A DNA stretch of 64,000 nucleotides from Bacteroidales bacterium (GCA_016788045.1 JAEUTG010000012.1:1-64000), one strand, 5' to 3'. Positions 25,939 to 35,106 are shown, counted from the stretch's first letter. Made by a program: numbers and translations. Notes: a model not told the origin generated them from the sequence alone.

Positions 25939-27096
25939 TTAATTTCTGTCTGAAGTCTGAGCATTTTTCTCAATTGCTCTGCTGATTTCGATCAATTGGT
26001 TCTTGATGCGCTCGTTTTCTTTGTTCAGAAGATCGATCCTTTCTTCCAGACTTATGGCTGACGGGCTTTGTTCCGGCTCATACCCAGCTCTGAAATCAGC
26101 TGAAGAATTACTGCTCACCGGATTCTGCCGGGCTTCATCCCGGATGCCTGAAAACCCACCATCATAAGTTTGCTGCACATTTGCTGAGAAGCCTGAAGTG
26201 GCTGTGGGCAGTTTATATGCCATTGCGGTTGTATATGAGAATTCGTTTGAATTCCACTGTGTTGGATCGGCACATGTGCCACAAAGGCCCACCTCATAGG
26301 TGCCTGGTGGCAGTGGATTGGTTGAATAGGAAAGAGAAAATGGGATTCTTATATTGGCCGGTACCCTAAGACCATATATGCCTTGCCCCATTGCTGTGAT
26401 GGCACCCCCGTTTGTATTTTTATAACACATGAAAAGGTTCATAAGTCCTGTGGTAACTCCGGTAGTTGTGGCTCCAAGCCCACGGGTAGAATGAATCATG
26501 ATACTGGCCGTTTCAGAAAGTGTAATGGTAGCAGGAACAACTATGAAGTTAAGATCAACGTAAAGCGGCGAGTATCCTGTAGCCTGCGAAGTGGAGAGAA
26601 TACTCATCTGGCTGTTTTGCCAGGTGGCCGTTCCTGCTGCGTCGCTGGTAAGCACTTTCCCTGCTCCTGGTGACCCTCCGTTTATTTTAATCTGACCGTT
26701 CACCTCAAATTCTGCTTCCGGGTAGTTAACGCCTATCCCAACTTTCCCCAGATTATAGGTCAGGTTGTTGTCTTCGTCTTTCTGCCATTTGTCACCATAA
26801 TCAACCCGCATCCAGCCCTCACCGGTATTCACAAACAAGGCATTGAAGTCGGTATCGTAAACCACCAGACCGGAAGCCGGTGTCAGCATGGCAATGCGCT
26901 GGGCCGATGTTAACCGGGGAGGCAGAAATCCTTTGGTGGTTGATTCAACATCGAGCATGGCTGAAGGGTCGGGCGGGGAATTGGTCTCGCTGACGGAAAC
27001 ACCCTGACCATAAATTTCAATGGTCAGAAATGTAATAGTGACCAACAAGAGAATTGAAACGCAATTTTTTCTAAATGCTGAGTAGTTGGTTTTCAT
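25939..27096 (-). CDS. Adhesin-like secreted protein with C-terminal coiled coil
   Basis: A 385-residue paralogue of the neighbouring genes: signal peptide (cleaved near IEIYGQG), the shared module SETNSPPDPSAMLDVESTT and the YDTDFNALFVNTGEGWMRVD stretch, a central beta domain (about 150-320), and a C-terminal coiled coil (EERIDLLNKENERIKNQL and onward) that could trimerise it. The ATG at 27096 was chosen since the upstream in-frame start would overlap the preceding gene and add 46 residues before the signal. DNA identity with 23901-25844 over the N-terminal module is high, which supports recent duplication. Confidence 0.8.
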   Translation of the reverse strand: MKTNYSAFRKNCVSILLLVTITFLTIEIYGQGVSVSETNSPPDPSAMLDVESTTKGFLPPRLTSAQRIAMLTPASGLVVYDTDFNALFVNTGEGWMRVDYGDKWQKDEDNNLTYNLGKVGIGVNYPEAEFEVNGQIKINGGSPGAGKVLTSDAAGTATWQNSQMSILSTSQATGYSPLYVDLNFIVVPATITLSETASIMIHSTRGLGATTTGVTTGLMNLFMCYKNTNGGAITAMGQGIYGLRVPANIRIPFSLSYSTNPLPPGTYEVGLCGTCADPTQWNSNEFSYTTAMAYKLPTATSGFSANVQQTYDGGFSGIRDEARQNPVSSNSSADFRAGYEPEQSPSAISLEERIDLLNKENERIKNQLIEISRAIEKNAQTSDRN

Positions 27097-27148
27097 AGTT
27101 TTCAGATTCTTTTTGCTTTGAAAGAAATTTTTTTTAATGTCATCGTGA

Positions 27149-28771
27149 TTAATCCTTAAGGCAACGGACAGAATAACCAGCGGTCTTACCTTCGCTGCTA
27201 TACCGCAATATATCACCAATGTTATAACCCACAAGTCTGTACCAGACTGTTGTGGCCGTTATTTCAGCTGAACTCCAGAAGTTTCCGCTTTCATTTTTGC
27301 TGTTGAATGCTCCCCAGGGTCTGCGCTCGCCGCCCGGAAGAGCTGAAAAACCAGTTGAATTTGTAGCGTCAGTGTTTGGGGCAATCCATAGGGGAGAAGT
27401 TGCCTTAAGCTTGCCTCCTGCAACATTTGCTCCTCCAAGCATGGTAATAAAAGTTGTCCACTCTTCGTCAGTTGGCGTTCTCCATCCTTCGGGGCATAAT
27501 CCGCGTGAATCGGTCACGGCATACCAGTTGTATAAAGCTCCGTATTTGGAATTGGCTACCTGATTATTATCATACCAGCACCAGGCGCCACTTGTGAGCG
27601 CTTCCCAGGCAGTGTTACCGGTAACATTGGGTATGGGATCGCCGTTGCGGTATTTTGTTACACGCAGGTTTTCGGCCATCCACACCTGGTTGCCTATACT
27701 GGTGGTTGGGTAGGCATTTCCGTCAATATCAATACAGCTCATCGCTGAATTTCCGGATGGCGACTGCCAGGTGGCATTCCCATTGGCATCGGAAGTCAAC
27801 ACTTTGCCTTCGCCGGGTGCTCCTCCTTGTAAGCTTAAGGAGCCGTTAATGTTTACATTGCCGTTATAAAAGCCAGCCCATAACGTATTCGATGCATCTT
27901 TAAATGCCAAAGCTCCGTATACATTACCAGAATTATTACTGCCAATTACTGCCGCAGAGTTTGCAAAATCAAGGTATCCATACCCTGCTATAGCGGCAGA
28001 AAAGTTATTTCCCCAATCTGAAAATCCCTTGATGGCAGCATCTACTCCAGTGGCATTCCAGGAAGTACCTCCGTTTTCAGCTATGCCTGGAAAACCAGAT
28101 CTGTTTGCATAGATATTGGCATAGCCGGCACCATAATTACCTGATGGACGCTGTAAAAACAGCTGGTTGTTGATTATGGGAAGCGCTCCTATTCCAAGAC
28201 CGGTTCCGTTATTTCGCAATAAACCATCTGCAATCCAGCCGGTTCCGTCGTGCCTTAATGTTTGCATATTGCTGCCTGGGGAGACGGCAGGTGGCATTTG
28301 CCAGGTCGCATTTCCTTCTTCATCTGAAGTCAGCACTTTACCATTGCCTGGTGCTCCGCCTCTGATGCGCACCTGCCCGTTCAAATCAAGCTTTTGAGAA
28401 GGATCGTTTGTACCCAGACCAAGGTTTCCGTTAATACGGTAAACGTTGTCACCCGATTGCTGCCATATTCCATCGCTGCCGGCAATTGCCTGCCAGGAAG
28501 GCGAACCGGGAGTTCCGGCGTTGAAATAAAAGCCGGCTTCATTGTCAGTCTGATAGATAAGTAATCCGGTTGCAGGTTCGGGGATGGCATCACGTTGGAC
28601 TTGCGTCATGCGGGGTATCAGCATACCTTTTCCGGTGGATTGTACATCAAGCATGGCCGACGGATCGGGTGGGGCGTTCGTTTGACTGATGGAAATGCCT
28701 TGGGAATAAGCATTCACAGAGAATACGAATGTCAACGAAACAGCGATCAAAACCAATGCGCTCTTCATCAT
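27149..28771 (-). CDS. Adhesin-like secreted protein with FISUMP domain
   Basis: A 540-residue protein with a signal peptide (cleaved near NAYSQG), the shared N-terminal module (SQTNAPPDPSAMLDVQST), several short KVLTSDEEGNATWQ-type linkers, and a C-terminal FISUMP (Fibrobacter succinogenes major paralogous) domain at about 345-540: NQVWMAENLRVTKYRNGDPI, WCWYDNN, YGALYNWYAV, GWRTPTDEEW, FWSSAE and GYSVRCLKD. It is the first gene of the trio and has a 442-bp upstream gap, so it likely carries the promoter. Role inferred as a surface adhesin or carbohydrate-facing protein. Confidence 0.82.
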   Translation of the reverse strand: MMKSALVLIAVSLTFVFSVNAYSQGISISQTNAPPDPSAMLDVQSTGKGMLIPRMTQVQRDAIPEPATGLLIYQTDNEAGFYFNAGTPGSPSWQAIAGSDGIWQQSGDNVYRINGNLGLGTNDPSQKLDLNGQVRIRGGAPGNGKVLTSDEEGNATWQMPPAVSPGSNMQTLRHDGTGWIADGLLRNNGTGLGIGALPIINNQLFLQRPSGNYGAGYANIYANRSGFPGIAENGGTSWNATGVDAAIKGFSDWGNNFSAAIAGYGYLDFANSAAVIGSNNSGNVYGALAFKDASNTLWAGFYNGNVNINGSLSLQGGAPGEGKVLTSDANGNATWQSPSGNSAMSCIDIDGNAYPTTSIGNQVWMAENLRVTKYRNGDPIPNVTGNTAWEALTSGAWCWYDNNQVANSKYGALYNWYAVTDSRGLCPEGWRTPTDEEWTTFITMLGGANVAGGKLKATSPLWIAPNTDATNSTGFSALPGGERRPWGAFNSKNESGNFWSSAEITATTVWYRLVGYNIGDILRYSSEGKTAGYSVRCLKD

Positions 28772-29183
28772 AATCTGAATGATTAAGTTAAATAGTTTAA
28801 ACCGGTGTATATCCTGGGGGCTTTTTCTGGATATTAATTTATATCTAACACGTTTTTAAGGGCTATTGATCACTATATCAAAAGCGTTAACAAATAATTA
28901 ACAAAAAGCCTGATTTAATCCAGGTACCTGAGCAAAAGCGCTCTGTCAGGTTGTAAAATGAATCATTGCATGCAATTCTTTTTACTCTCAGAATTTTTTC
29001 CGGTTCAATGTGAGTATGGATGGTTATCAAATTAATTATCAGTATAATGCGTATAGTTATTTGATAGTACAGACAGCCATTTTCTTGTTTTCTGAGGATT
29101 GAAGAATACCATGGCATGGTTTTGGACAAATGGAATAAGCAAAAAATTGCGGTTCATTCAGAGCAGAAATGACCGTAAACATG
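28772..29183. other. Divergent intergenic region before clpP
   Basis: About 410 bp between the leftward adhesin trio and clpP. It is AT-rich, especially at 28830-29060, and should contain promoters for both. No RNA, repeat or convincing small gene was recognised. Confidence 0.4.
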
Positions 29184-29191
29184 TAATTTTG
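29184..29191 (+). promoter_or_regulatory. -7 element of clpP
   Basis: TAATTTTG fits TAnnTTTG, 22 nt before the clpP ATG. No good -33 TTG at the expected spacing. Confidence 0.4.
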
Positions 29192-29213
29192 ACAGAAACC
29201 AAACATCTACAAT

Positions 29214-29885
29214 ATGCAGAACGAATTCAGAAGGTATGCTACAAAGCATCATGGCATCAGCAGCCTTAATTTAGATCGTTTTACCTCTCAGGTTAGCGGA
29301 TATATTTCACCAACCATCATCGAGGAGCGTCAGCTCAACATCGCTACCATGGATGTTTTCTCACGTCTGATGATGGACAGGATTATTTTTCTGGGTGTGC
29401 CGGTCGATGATTATGTAGCCAATATTATTCAGGCTCAGCTGCTTTTTCTTGAGTCGGTTGATCCTAAAAAAGACATTCAGATTTACCTGAATTCACCCGG
29501 GGGATCGGTTTATGCAGGCCTGGGTATTTACGATACCATGCAGTATATTGCTCCGGACGTCGCTACCATCTGTACAGGAATGGCAGCTTCGATGGCAGCG
29601 GTATTGCTTTGTGCCGGTGCTGCCGGTAAACGTACCGCGCTGAAACATTCGCGCATCCTGATTCACCAGCCCATGGGTGGTGCGCAGGGTCAGGCTTCCG
29701 ACATTGAAATTACCACCCGCGAAATCCTGAAACTCAAAAAGGAACTCTACGACATCATTGCCCAGCACTCAAACCAGCCTTTCAAGAAGATTGAAAAGGA
29801 TTCAGACCGTGATTACTGGATGACTGCAGAAGAGGCCAAGGCCTATGGCATGATTGATGAAGTGCTGATCCGGGGAAATAAGTAG
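29214..29885 (+). CDS. clpP: ATP-dependent Clp protease proteolytic subunit
   Basis: A 223-residue ClpP serine protease that assembles into a tetradecameric chamber and degrades proteins unfolded by ClpX or ClpA/C. The catalytic triad is S126 (GMAASMAA), H151 (HQPMGG) and D200 (SDRDYW); the spacing of 25 and 49 residues equals that of E. coli ClpP. LNSPGGSV forms the oxyanion loop. The N-terminal 25 residues ([16 protein letters not shown]) are a longer propeptide-like part than in E. coli. clpX follows after a 692-bp spacer filled with repeats, where in most relatives they are adjacent. Confidence 0.96.
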   Translation: MQNEFRRYATKHHGISSLNLDRFTSQVSGYISPTIIEERQLNIATMDVFSRLMMDRIIFLGVPVDDYVANIIQAQLLFLESVDPKKDIQIYLNSPGGSVYAGLGIYDTMQYIAPDVATICTGMAASMAAVLLCAGAAGKRTALKHSRILIHQPMGGAQGQASDIEITTREILKLKKELYDIIAQHSNQPFKKIEKDSDRDYWMTAEEAKAYGMIDEVLIRGNK

Positions 29886-29890
29886 CATAG

Positions 29891-30061
29891 GGGGCACGCG
29901 CCTGCCTGTCTGCCTGTCTGTTGGCCTCATTCAGGCAGACAGGCAGACAAGTCAGGTGACACGCGCCAAAACGAGAGAGGGGGCACGCGCCTGCCTGTCT
30001 GCCTGTCTGTCTGCCGCATTCAGGCAGACAGGCAGACAAGCCAGGGTGCGGAGGCCAACGG
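29891..30061 (+). repeat. Palindromic repeat island E (between clpP and clpX)
   Basis: Two copies of the CTGCCTGTCTG/CAGACAGGCAG hairpin (about 29901-29950 and 29991-30038), each led by GGGGGCACGCGCC and followed by GACAAGYCAGG. The core with GGTCGAGCGGAGCCGAGACC is absent. Same orientation as islands A to D. Confidence 0.82.
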
Positions 30062-30119
30062 GAGGTTCGACCCACTCTGGGTTCGCGGATTTGATCTGCC
30101 ATTTCTTTCTTTAAACATG

Positions 30120-30136
30120 TGACCCCTCCGGGGTCA
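30120..30136. repeat. 17-bp palindrome
   Basis: TGACCCC-TCC-GGGGTCA, perfect 7-bp arms, 16 bp before the diverged P2 element. It is probably another short interspersed palindrome. Confidence 0.65.
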
Positions 30137-30151
30137 TGGGCTCAAAGCATG

Positions 30152-30234
30152 GAGCCGGTGGCGGAGTGTTTTTCGGCAACAGTGCTGAATTGGAGTAGCC
30201 CTGTTTTCCCGAAAAAAGTATCGAAGCCACAGGG
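30152..30234 (+). repeat. Structured palindromic element P2, diverged copy 4
   Basis: Starts GAGCCGGTGGCGGAGTG and ends TATCGAAGCCACAGGGC like the other copies. The inner arms are different in sequence yet still pair: TTTTTCGG (30169-30176) with CCGAAAAA (30209-30216), replacing ATTTCCGG/CCGGAAAT. Confidence 0.72.
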
Positions 30235-30249
30235 CAGGTAGGCATGGAG

Positions 30250-30410
30250 CATGGGGCCTGTCTGACTGCTGTCAGAGCAGGCAGGCTTGGTGCCTGGAGT
30301 TTGGTGCTTTGAGCTTGTCTCGTGTGGGGCTTGGGGCCTGGAGCCTGGAGCCTGATGTTCGCTCGCATCATATTTTCTGACCTGTCTGCTTGGGCAAACA
30401 GGCAGGTGTG
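30250..30410. repeat. Short hairpins and heptamer tract before clpX
   Basis: Hairpin GCCTGTCTGAC-TGCT-GTCAGAGCAGGC at 30256-30282, a run of TGGGGCT/TGGAGCC heptamers at 30325-30352, and a CCTGTCTGC/GGCAGG hairpin at 30381-30406. Together with islands E and P2 they fill the clpP-clpX spacer. Confidence 0.65.
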
Positions 30411-30488
30411 TGTGAACGTCCCCAATCCAACTATTGGGTGCATCCTGCTTACGCGTAAACAATTCAGTCATCCGATCTCCATTTTGGT

Positions 30489-30496
30489 TACCTTTG
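30489..30496 (+). promoter_or_regulatory. -7 element for clpX
   Basis: TACCTTTG (TAnnTTTG) lies 81 nt before the clpX ATG, to the right of all the repeats. It would let clpX be transcribed apart from clpP. The -33 match is weak. Confidence 0.42.
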
Positions 30497-30577
30497 TAGA
30501 CTTGTTTCAGAAATGCAGAACCGACGTTACTGACTTTTTGTCAATAACGCCATTAATCTGCAACGGAGTTATGAATT

Positions 30578-31810
30578 ATGGCAAAAAAAGAAGAAAAATG
30601 CTCGTTTTGCGGACGTCCGCGCAGCGAGACCAATATGCTGATCGCCGGGCTTGAAGCCCATATCTGTGATTTCTGTGTTGAACAGGCACAGGACATCCTG
30701 CGCGAGGAAATGCGTTCACCGCAGACCCTGGGTAAGGATTTCTCGAAGATGAAGGTCTACAAACCTTTGGAAATCAAGCAATACCTTGATCAGTATGTGA
30801 TCGGACAGGACGACGCCAAAAAGGTTCTTTCGGTCGCTGTTTACAACCATTACAAACGGATAGAACAAACCGTAACCAAGGATGATGTGGAGATTGAAAA
30901 ATCGAACATCATACTGGTAGGTGAAACTGGCACTGGAAAAACCTTGTTGGCCAGAACTATAGCTCGTCTGCTGCATGTTCCTTTCTGCATTGCCGATGCC
31001 ACTGTGCTCACCGAAGCTGGTTACGTGGGAGAGGATGTGGAAAGCATCCTTTCTCGTTTGCTTCAGGCGGCTGATTACGATGTGGCTGCCGCCGAGAAAG
31101 GCATTGTTTTCATTGATGAGATCGATAAGATTGCCCGAAAAAGTGACAACCCGAGTATCACACGTGATGTGTCGGGCGAAGGGGTACAGCAGGCGATGTT
31201 GAAATTGCTGGAAGGCTCGGTGGTAAATGTTCCGCCTCAGGGAGGAAGAAAGCATCCTGAGCAGCGCATGATTCAGATCAACACCCAGAACATCCTGTTC
31301 ATCGCCGGCGGTGCTTTCGACGGAATTGAAAAGAAGATAGCCTCGCGTATGCAGGCCAACGTGATCGGTTATGCGAGCCGCGACCAGGAGGTGGTCGACC
31401 GCAGCAACCTGCTTCAGTATATTGCGCCCCAGGATTTGAAAAGCTTCGGACTTATCCCCGAACTGGTGGGTCGTCTGCCGGTGGTTACATACCTCAGCCC
31501 GCTCGATGAGAAAGTGCTGCGGCTGATACTCACCGAACCAAAAAATGCTTTGGTACGTCAGTTTATCAGACTTTTTGAGCTGGATGGCATCAAACTGACG
31601 TTTCAGGATGCAGCCCTCGATTATATTGTTGAAAAAGCCGTAGAGTTTAAGCTGGGTGCCCGTGGTCTGAGGTCCATCATGGAAGCTATCCTGATTGATG
31701 CCATGTTTGAGTTCCCCTCTGCCCGTGGCAGTGCAGAGCTCAGCATCAGCCGTTCGTATGCTGAAGAAAAGTTAGGCAAAGCAAACCTCACAAGGCTCAG
31801 GGTAGCCTGA
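30578..31810 (+). CDS. clpX: ATP-dependent Clp protease ATP-binding subunit
   Basis: A 410-residue ClpX AAA+ unfoldase that selects substrates and feeds them to ClpP. The zinc-binding domain has C8-x2-C11 and C30-x2-C33 (CSFC, CDFC). Walker A is GETGTGKT (K121), Walker B is IVFIDEID (about 176-183), and the pore loop region GYVGEDVE is present. The C-terminal small domain (sensor 2, [14 protein letters not shown]) is complete. The start at 30578 places the zinc finger at the usual position. It is probably transcribed from its own promoter, given the repeat-filled spacer after clpP. Confidence 0.96.
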   Translation: MAKKEEKCSFCGRPRSETNMLIAGLEAHICDFCVEQAQDILREEMRSPQTLGKDFSKMKVYKPLEIKQYLDQYVIGQDDAKKVLSVAVYNHYKRIEQTVTKDDVEIEKSNIILVGETGTGKTLLARTIARLLHVPFCIADATVLTEAGYVGEDVESILSRLLQAADYDVAAAEKGIVFIDEIDKIARKSDNPSITRDVSGEGVQQAMLKLLEGSVVNVPPQGGRKHPEQRMIQINTQNILFIAGGAFDGIEKKIASRMQANVIGYASRDQEVVDRSNLLQYIAPQDLKSFGLIPELVGRLPVVTYLSPLDEKVLRLILTEPKNALVRQFIRLFELDGIKLTFQDAALDYIVEKAVEFKLGARGLRSIMEAILIDAMFEFPSARGSAELSISRSYAEEKLGKANLTRLRVA

Positions 31811-31945
31811 TAAGCATCTCATCAGGGCAGAGATTATCAATTCAATACATCCTTTTTACCTGGCGAACCGGTGATAAAACATTTCAGGGATGCTTACGTT
31901 ATACTATCCGGCACTGAATTTGCAACAACAGCCGTAAAAACAACA

Positions 31946-32533
31946 ATGGGCATGAAACGCCTTGTTTTATTTGCAATCCTTTTTGCCGGTTGTGTTATCC
32001 CGGCATTTACGCAGACCACCGAAGTGATTATTGCCAAAGCCAAAGTAGTAGATGGAGATACCATTCCCATGATGGACCTGCCGGTGGTGAGAATCAAGGG
32101 ATTTATCATTTACCGGACCCCGGCCGATCAGCGCCGCTTCGACCGTTTGGTGAGAAATGTAAAGAAGGTGTATCCCTATGCCCGGCTCGCAGGCATCAAG
32201 CTGCAGGAATACGACAAAATGATGGCCGGGTTATCGGAGAAAGAGCAGAAGAAACTCTACAAGAAGGCCGAAGATGAACTAAAGGCCGAGTTTGGCGAAG
32301 AACTGAAAGGACTCACCTTCACCCAGGGGAGAATTCTCCTCAAACTGGTTGACCGTGAAACCGGGACACCAACCTACCACATCGTAAAGGAACTCAGGGG
32401 AAGTTTCGTTGCCTTCTTCTGGCAAAACCTGAGCCGGCTCTTTGGCTACAACCTGAAGGAAAAATACGACCCCGAAGGGAAAGACCGTGATATAGAAACC
32501 ATCGTACAGATGATTGAGAACGGGCTGATCTAG
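31946..32533 (+). CDS. DUF4294 family exported protein
   Basis: A 195-residue protein with an N-terminal signal peptide (MGMKRLVLFAILFAGCVIPAF, cleavage near TQT) and the Bacteroidota DUF4294 body: DTIPMMDLPVVRIKGFII, FDRLVRNVKKVYPYARLAG, EFGEELKGLTFTQGRILLKL and LRGSFVAFFWQNLSRLFGYN. Function is not established; the Arg/Lys- and aromatic-rich conserved segments suggest an envelope role. The start at 31946 gives a normal signal peptide; another ATG at 31952 is equally possible. It follows clpX by 135 bp in the same direction and may share its transcript. Confidence 0.8.
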   Translation: MGMKRLVLFAILFAGCVIPAFTQTTEVIIAKAKVVDGDTIPMMDLPVVRIKGFIIYRTPADQRRFDRLVRNVKKVYPYARLAGIKLQEYDKMMAGLSEKEQKKLYKKAEDELKAEFGEELKGLTFTQGRILLKLVDRETGTPTYHIVKELRGSFVAFFWQNLSRLFGYNLKEKYDPEGKDRDIETIVQMIENGLI

Positions 32534-32730
32534 AATTTCTAATGTCTAATTTCCAATTCCTGGAAGATTTCCATCTCGATTAATTAAGAATCCTTGCTGT
32601 CATCCATAGGTTTCATAATGGGTGTTTGATTCATCATAATATACAAAACAGCAACCTGCAAATCGATATGATTTTATATTACCCTTTCATATTAAGCAAT
32701 TAGAAATCAATATTCTAACATCGACCTCTA

Positions 32731-32779
32731 GACATTAGACATTAGACATTAGACATTAGATATTAGATATTAGAAATTT
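32731..32779. repeat. Heptanucleotide tandem repeat (GACATTA type)
   Basis: Seven consecutive 7-bp units: GACATTA four times, GATATTA twice, then GAAATTT, directly beyond the 3' end of the sugar transferase gene. Confidence 0.85.
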
Positions 32780-32787
32780 GTCCTAAC

Positions 32788-34206
32788 TCACTTCCCTCTT
32801 CCCTGGGCAACAATAATCACGGTATAAATAAGGATTTTAAAATCCATGGCGAGGGACATATTTTCGATGTAGAGGATGTCAAACTTCAGGCGTTCGATCA
32901 TTTCATCCACATTTTCGGCGTATCCATATTTTACCTGTCCCCATGAGGTGATTCCGGGTTTTACCTTTTGCAGCAGGCGATACTGGGGTGCACGCTGTAC
33001 AATCTGATCGATAAAGTACTGACGCTCAGGTCTGGGGCCTACCAGCGACATATCGCCGATCAGCACCGACCAGAATTGGGGGATTTCATCGAGCCTTACT
33101 TTACGCAGAAAACGCCCGAAAGGGGTGATGCGAGGATCTTCTTTGGATGAGAGTTGAGGGATGCCACCTTTTTCGGCATCACAATACATGCTTCTGAACT
33201 TGATCATGGTAAAGGGCCGGCCATGAATGCCCACCCTTTGTTGTTTGTAGAGAATGGGTCCTTTGGAGGTAAACCGGATGCCCATGGCAACACCGAGGTA
33301 AGCAGGAATCAGAATGGTCATGGCAATGATGGATGCCACAATGTCGATGATGCGTTTGAGCGATTGCTGCCAGGCTGGCATCAGATCGGGAGAAATCTGC
33401 AGCAGGGGCGCATGAAAAATGGATGTTGACCGTATGGTCCCCAGCAGATAGTCCTGCATGTCGGGAATTACCTTAATAACCACGTTGGTGTCTTCAACTT
33501 CGGTTATAATCTTTTCGATGGTCTTTACCTCCGAACGCTCAATGGCAATGATGACTTCCTCCACGTTGTGCTCCTTTATAATGTTCCTTAAATCATTGAT
33601 GTGCCCCAGATGCTTCAGAAACTTCTTCAGTTTGTAGTCATTGTAATCCACAGCATTTACAAATCCCACAAAGCGGTTTCCACTCGATTTTTCCTGATTT
33701 TCAATTTCATTGAAGATAGATATTGCATTGCCATTGCTGCCTACGACAATGGTATTGAATCCGATCATTTTGTGATGTATACGGTATGCCGTGATGGAAG
33801 TTAGAATGAGCCTGAAAAGATAGGTAGGGATGAAATGCAGCGCGAAGAGAACCAGCACCGATTCGTAATAGTTACGGTAGCTGACTATGGTATCGTCGAG
33901 AATAAGAGCGAAAAAGAGAATGATAACGCCGATGATGGTAATCAGCAGGGTTTGTCCGAGTTCCCTGAGCCTGGATTTACGGTAGATTCTCCGGTAGGTA
34001 CCCATCATGATGTAAAGGCAAAGCCAGAAAATCGGGATGAAAATCAGGCCATAAAGCAGGTTGGTATCCTGAAAGATAACTTCAGGATATTCAAATACAT
34101 TCGGATCGGCCGACACTTTCCGGTAAACGAAAAATGCCCCCCAGGCGAGGATAGCTGCAATAAGATCAGCAACAATGTACTTGGTTACCTGTAGAGATTT
34201 ATTCAT
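32788..34206 (-). CDS. Polyprenyl-phosphate sugar-1-phosphate transferase (exopolysaccharide/O-antigen initiation)
   Basis: A 472-residue membrane protein of the WbaP/WcaJ-like family that starts glycan synthesis by moving a sugar-1-phosphate to undecaprenyl phosphate at the inner membrane. It has four N-terminal membrane helices (about 8-28, 50-68, 85-105, 115-135), a Rossmann-like CoA-binding segment (IVVGSNGNAISIFNEIE, about 172-190), another helix near 290-312 and the C-terminal bacterial sugar transferase domain (QQRVGIHGRPFTMIKFRSM, DPRITPFGRFLRKVRLDEIP, GDMSLVGPRPE). The sugar cannot be told. It is followed 9 bp upstream on the minus strand by a lipoprotein gene, suggesting coordinated envelope expression. 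Confidence 0.9.
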   Translation of the reverse strand: MNKSLQVTKYIVADLIAAILAWGAFFVYRKVSADPNVFEYPEVIFQDTNLLYGLIFIPIFWLCLYIMMGTYRRIYRKSRLRELGQTLLITIIGVIILFFALILDDTIVSYRNYYESVLVLFALHFIPTYLFRLILTSITAYRIHHKMIGFNTIVVGSNGNAISIFNEIENQEKSSGNRFVGFVNAVDYNDYKLKKFLKHLGHINDLRNIIKEHNVEEVIIAIERSEVKTIEKIITEVEDTNVVIKVIPDMQDYLLGTIRSTSIFHAPLLQISPDLMPAWQQSLKRIIDIVASIIAMTILIPAYLGVAMGIRFTSKGPILYKQQRVGIHGRPFTMIKFRSMYCDAEKGGIPQLSSKEDPRITPFGRFLRKVRLDEIPQFWSVLIGDMSLVGPRPERQYFIDQIVQRAPQYRLLQKVKPGITSWGQVKYGYAENVDEMIERLKFDILYIENMSLAMDFKILIYTVIIVAQGRGK

Positions 34207-34215
34207 TTACGCGGA

Positions 34216-35106
34216 TTAAAAATGTACCAGTTTGAGGTTGTCTAAATAGATTTCAGCGTCACCGGTGCCGTCTTCCTTGTCGGTTCCGATGAAAATCTGA
34301 AAATCTGTGGCGTTGGGTGTATCGTACTTTGGAACAGTCAGGTTCACATACACCTTTTTCCATTCATCGGTTTCGTTCAGAATAAGCAACGGCCGTTGAA
34401 CCCTGATGCCGGAGGTGGTATAAAAAACTCCGACCACAAGGTTGTGGTTGATCCTGTAGTTCATTTCGAGAAAAATGGCTGATCCGTTGCCGGGAAAATT
34501 ATATTTCTGGGTTGAAACTGCTTCGAAGATGGATGAATCGGCTGTTAAGCTGACAAAGGCAGAATAGGTATTGGTTTCCCCGTCTTCATGAAAGATCAGA
34601 CCGGCATTGTTTGTTTTAACGATGGCAACAGTGCTCTTTGAGGTAGTGTCGAGGGTAATGCCTGAATAGTTAAAATCTTCCATCCAGGGGAAGGTTGTAT
34701 TGGATTTGTAAGTAGTCACAGCATCGGAAATGTTTATGATACTGTCACGAACAAGGGTAATACTTCTTTTGATATCTGCATAAAACGGATAGATGCTGCG
34801 TGTATTGGAGATTCCGTTGAGTTTGATACCGGGTCGGATGGTGATGTTCTGCTTTCCTTCTTTGAGAACCGGAATGGTGGCTGGTAGCTCGAAGGCCCCG
34901 ATCAGGGTTTCATCCACATATACCCAGGCATCGGTGATGTTGTGAGAGGAGGTGCCCTGATCGCTGGTGGTGGAAAGGTCTATTTTATCGATTCTCAGGT
35001 AAGAGGGGACCAGGTCACGATCATTCTTCTCTGTACAACCACTTGTTAAGGTGACTGTTACTGCAAGCAGACTGATGAAAAATGCCGAAACCGTAAAAAT
35101 CCTCAT
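34216..35106 (-). CDS. Lipoprotein of unknown function next to the sugar transferase
   Basis: A 296-residue lipoprotein (signal MRIFTVSAFFISLLAVTVTL and lipobox SGC). The mature part has an Ig-like or PEGA-type N-terminal segment (DAWVYVDETLIGAFELPATI, about 60-85) and a C-terminal jelly-roll-like segment ending in YLDNLKLVHF. It probably faces the periplasm or outside. It directly precedes the sugar transferase gene (9-bp gap, same strand), which hints at a role in glycan assembly or surface display. No recognised catalytic motif. Confidence 0.75.
   Translation of the reverse strand: MRIFTVSAFFISLLAVTVTLTSGCTEKNDRDLVPSYLRIDKIDLSTTSDQGTSSHNITDAWVYVDETLIGAFELPATIPVLKEGKQNITIRPGIKLNGISNTRSIYPFYADIKRSITLVRDSIINISDAVTTYKSNTTFPWMEDFNYSGITLDTTSKSTVAIVKTNNAGLIFHEDGETNTYSAFVSLTADSSIFEAVSTQKYNFPGNGSAIFLEMNYRINHNLVVGVFYTTSGIRVQRPLLILNETDEWKKVYVNLTVPKYDTPNATDFQIFIGTDKEDGTGDAEIYLDNLKLVHF

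Noticed and set aside
28887..29129. 80-codon frame in the clpP upstream region
   Set aside because: No family signal and atypical composition; it lies in what should be promoter DNA.
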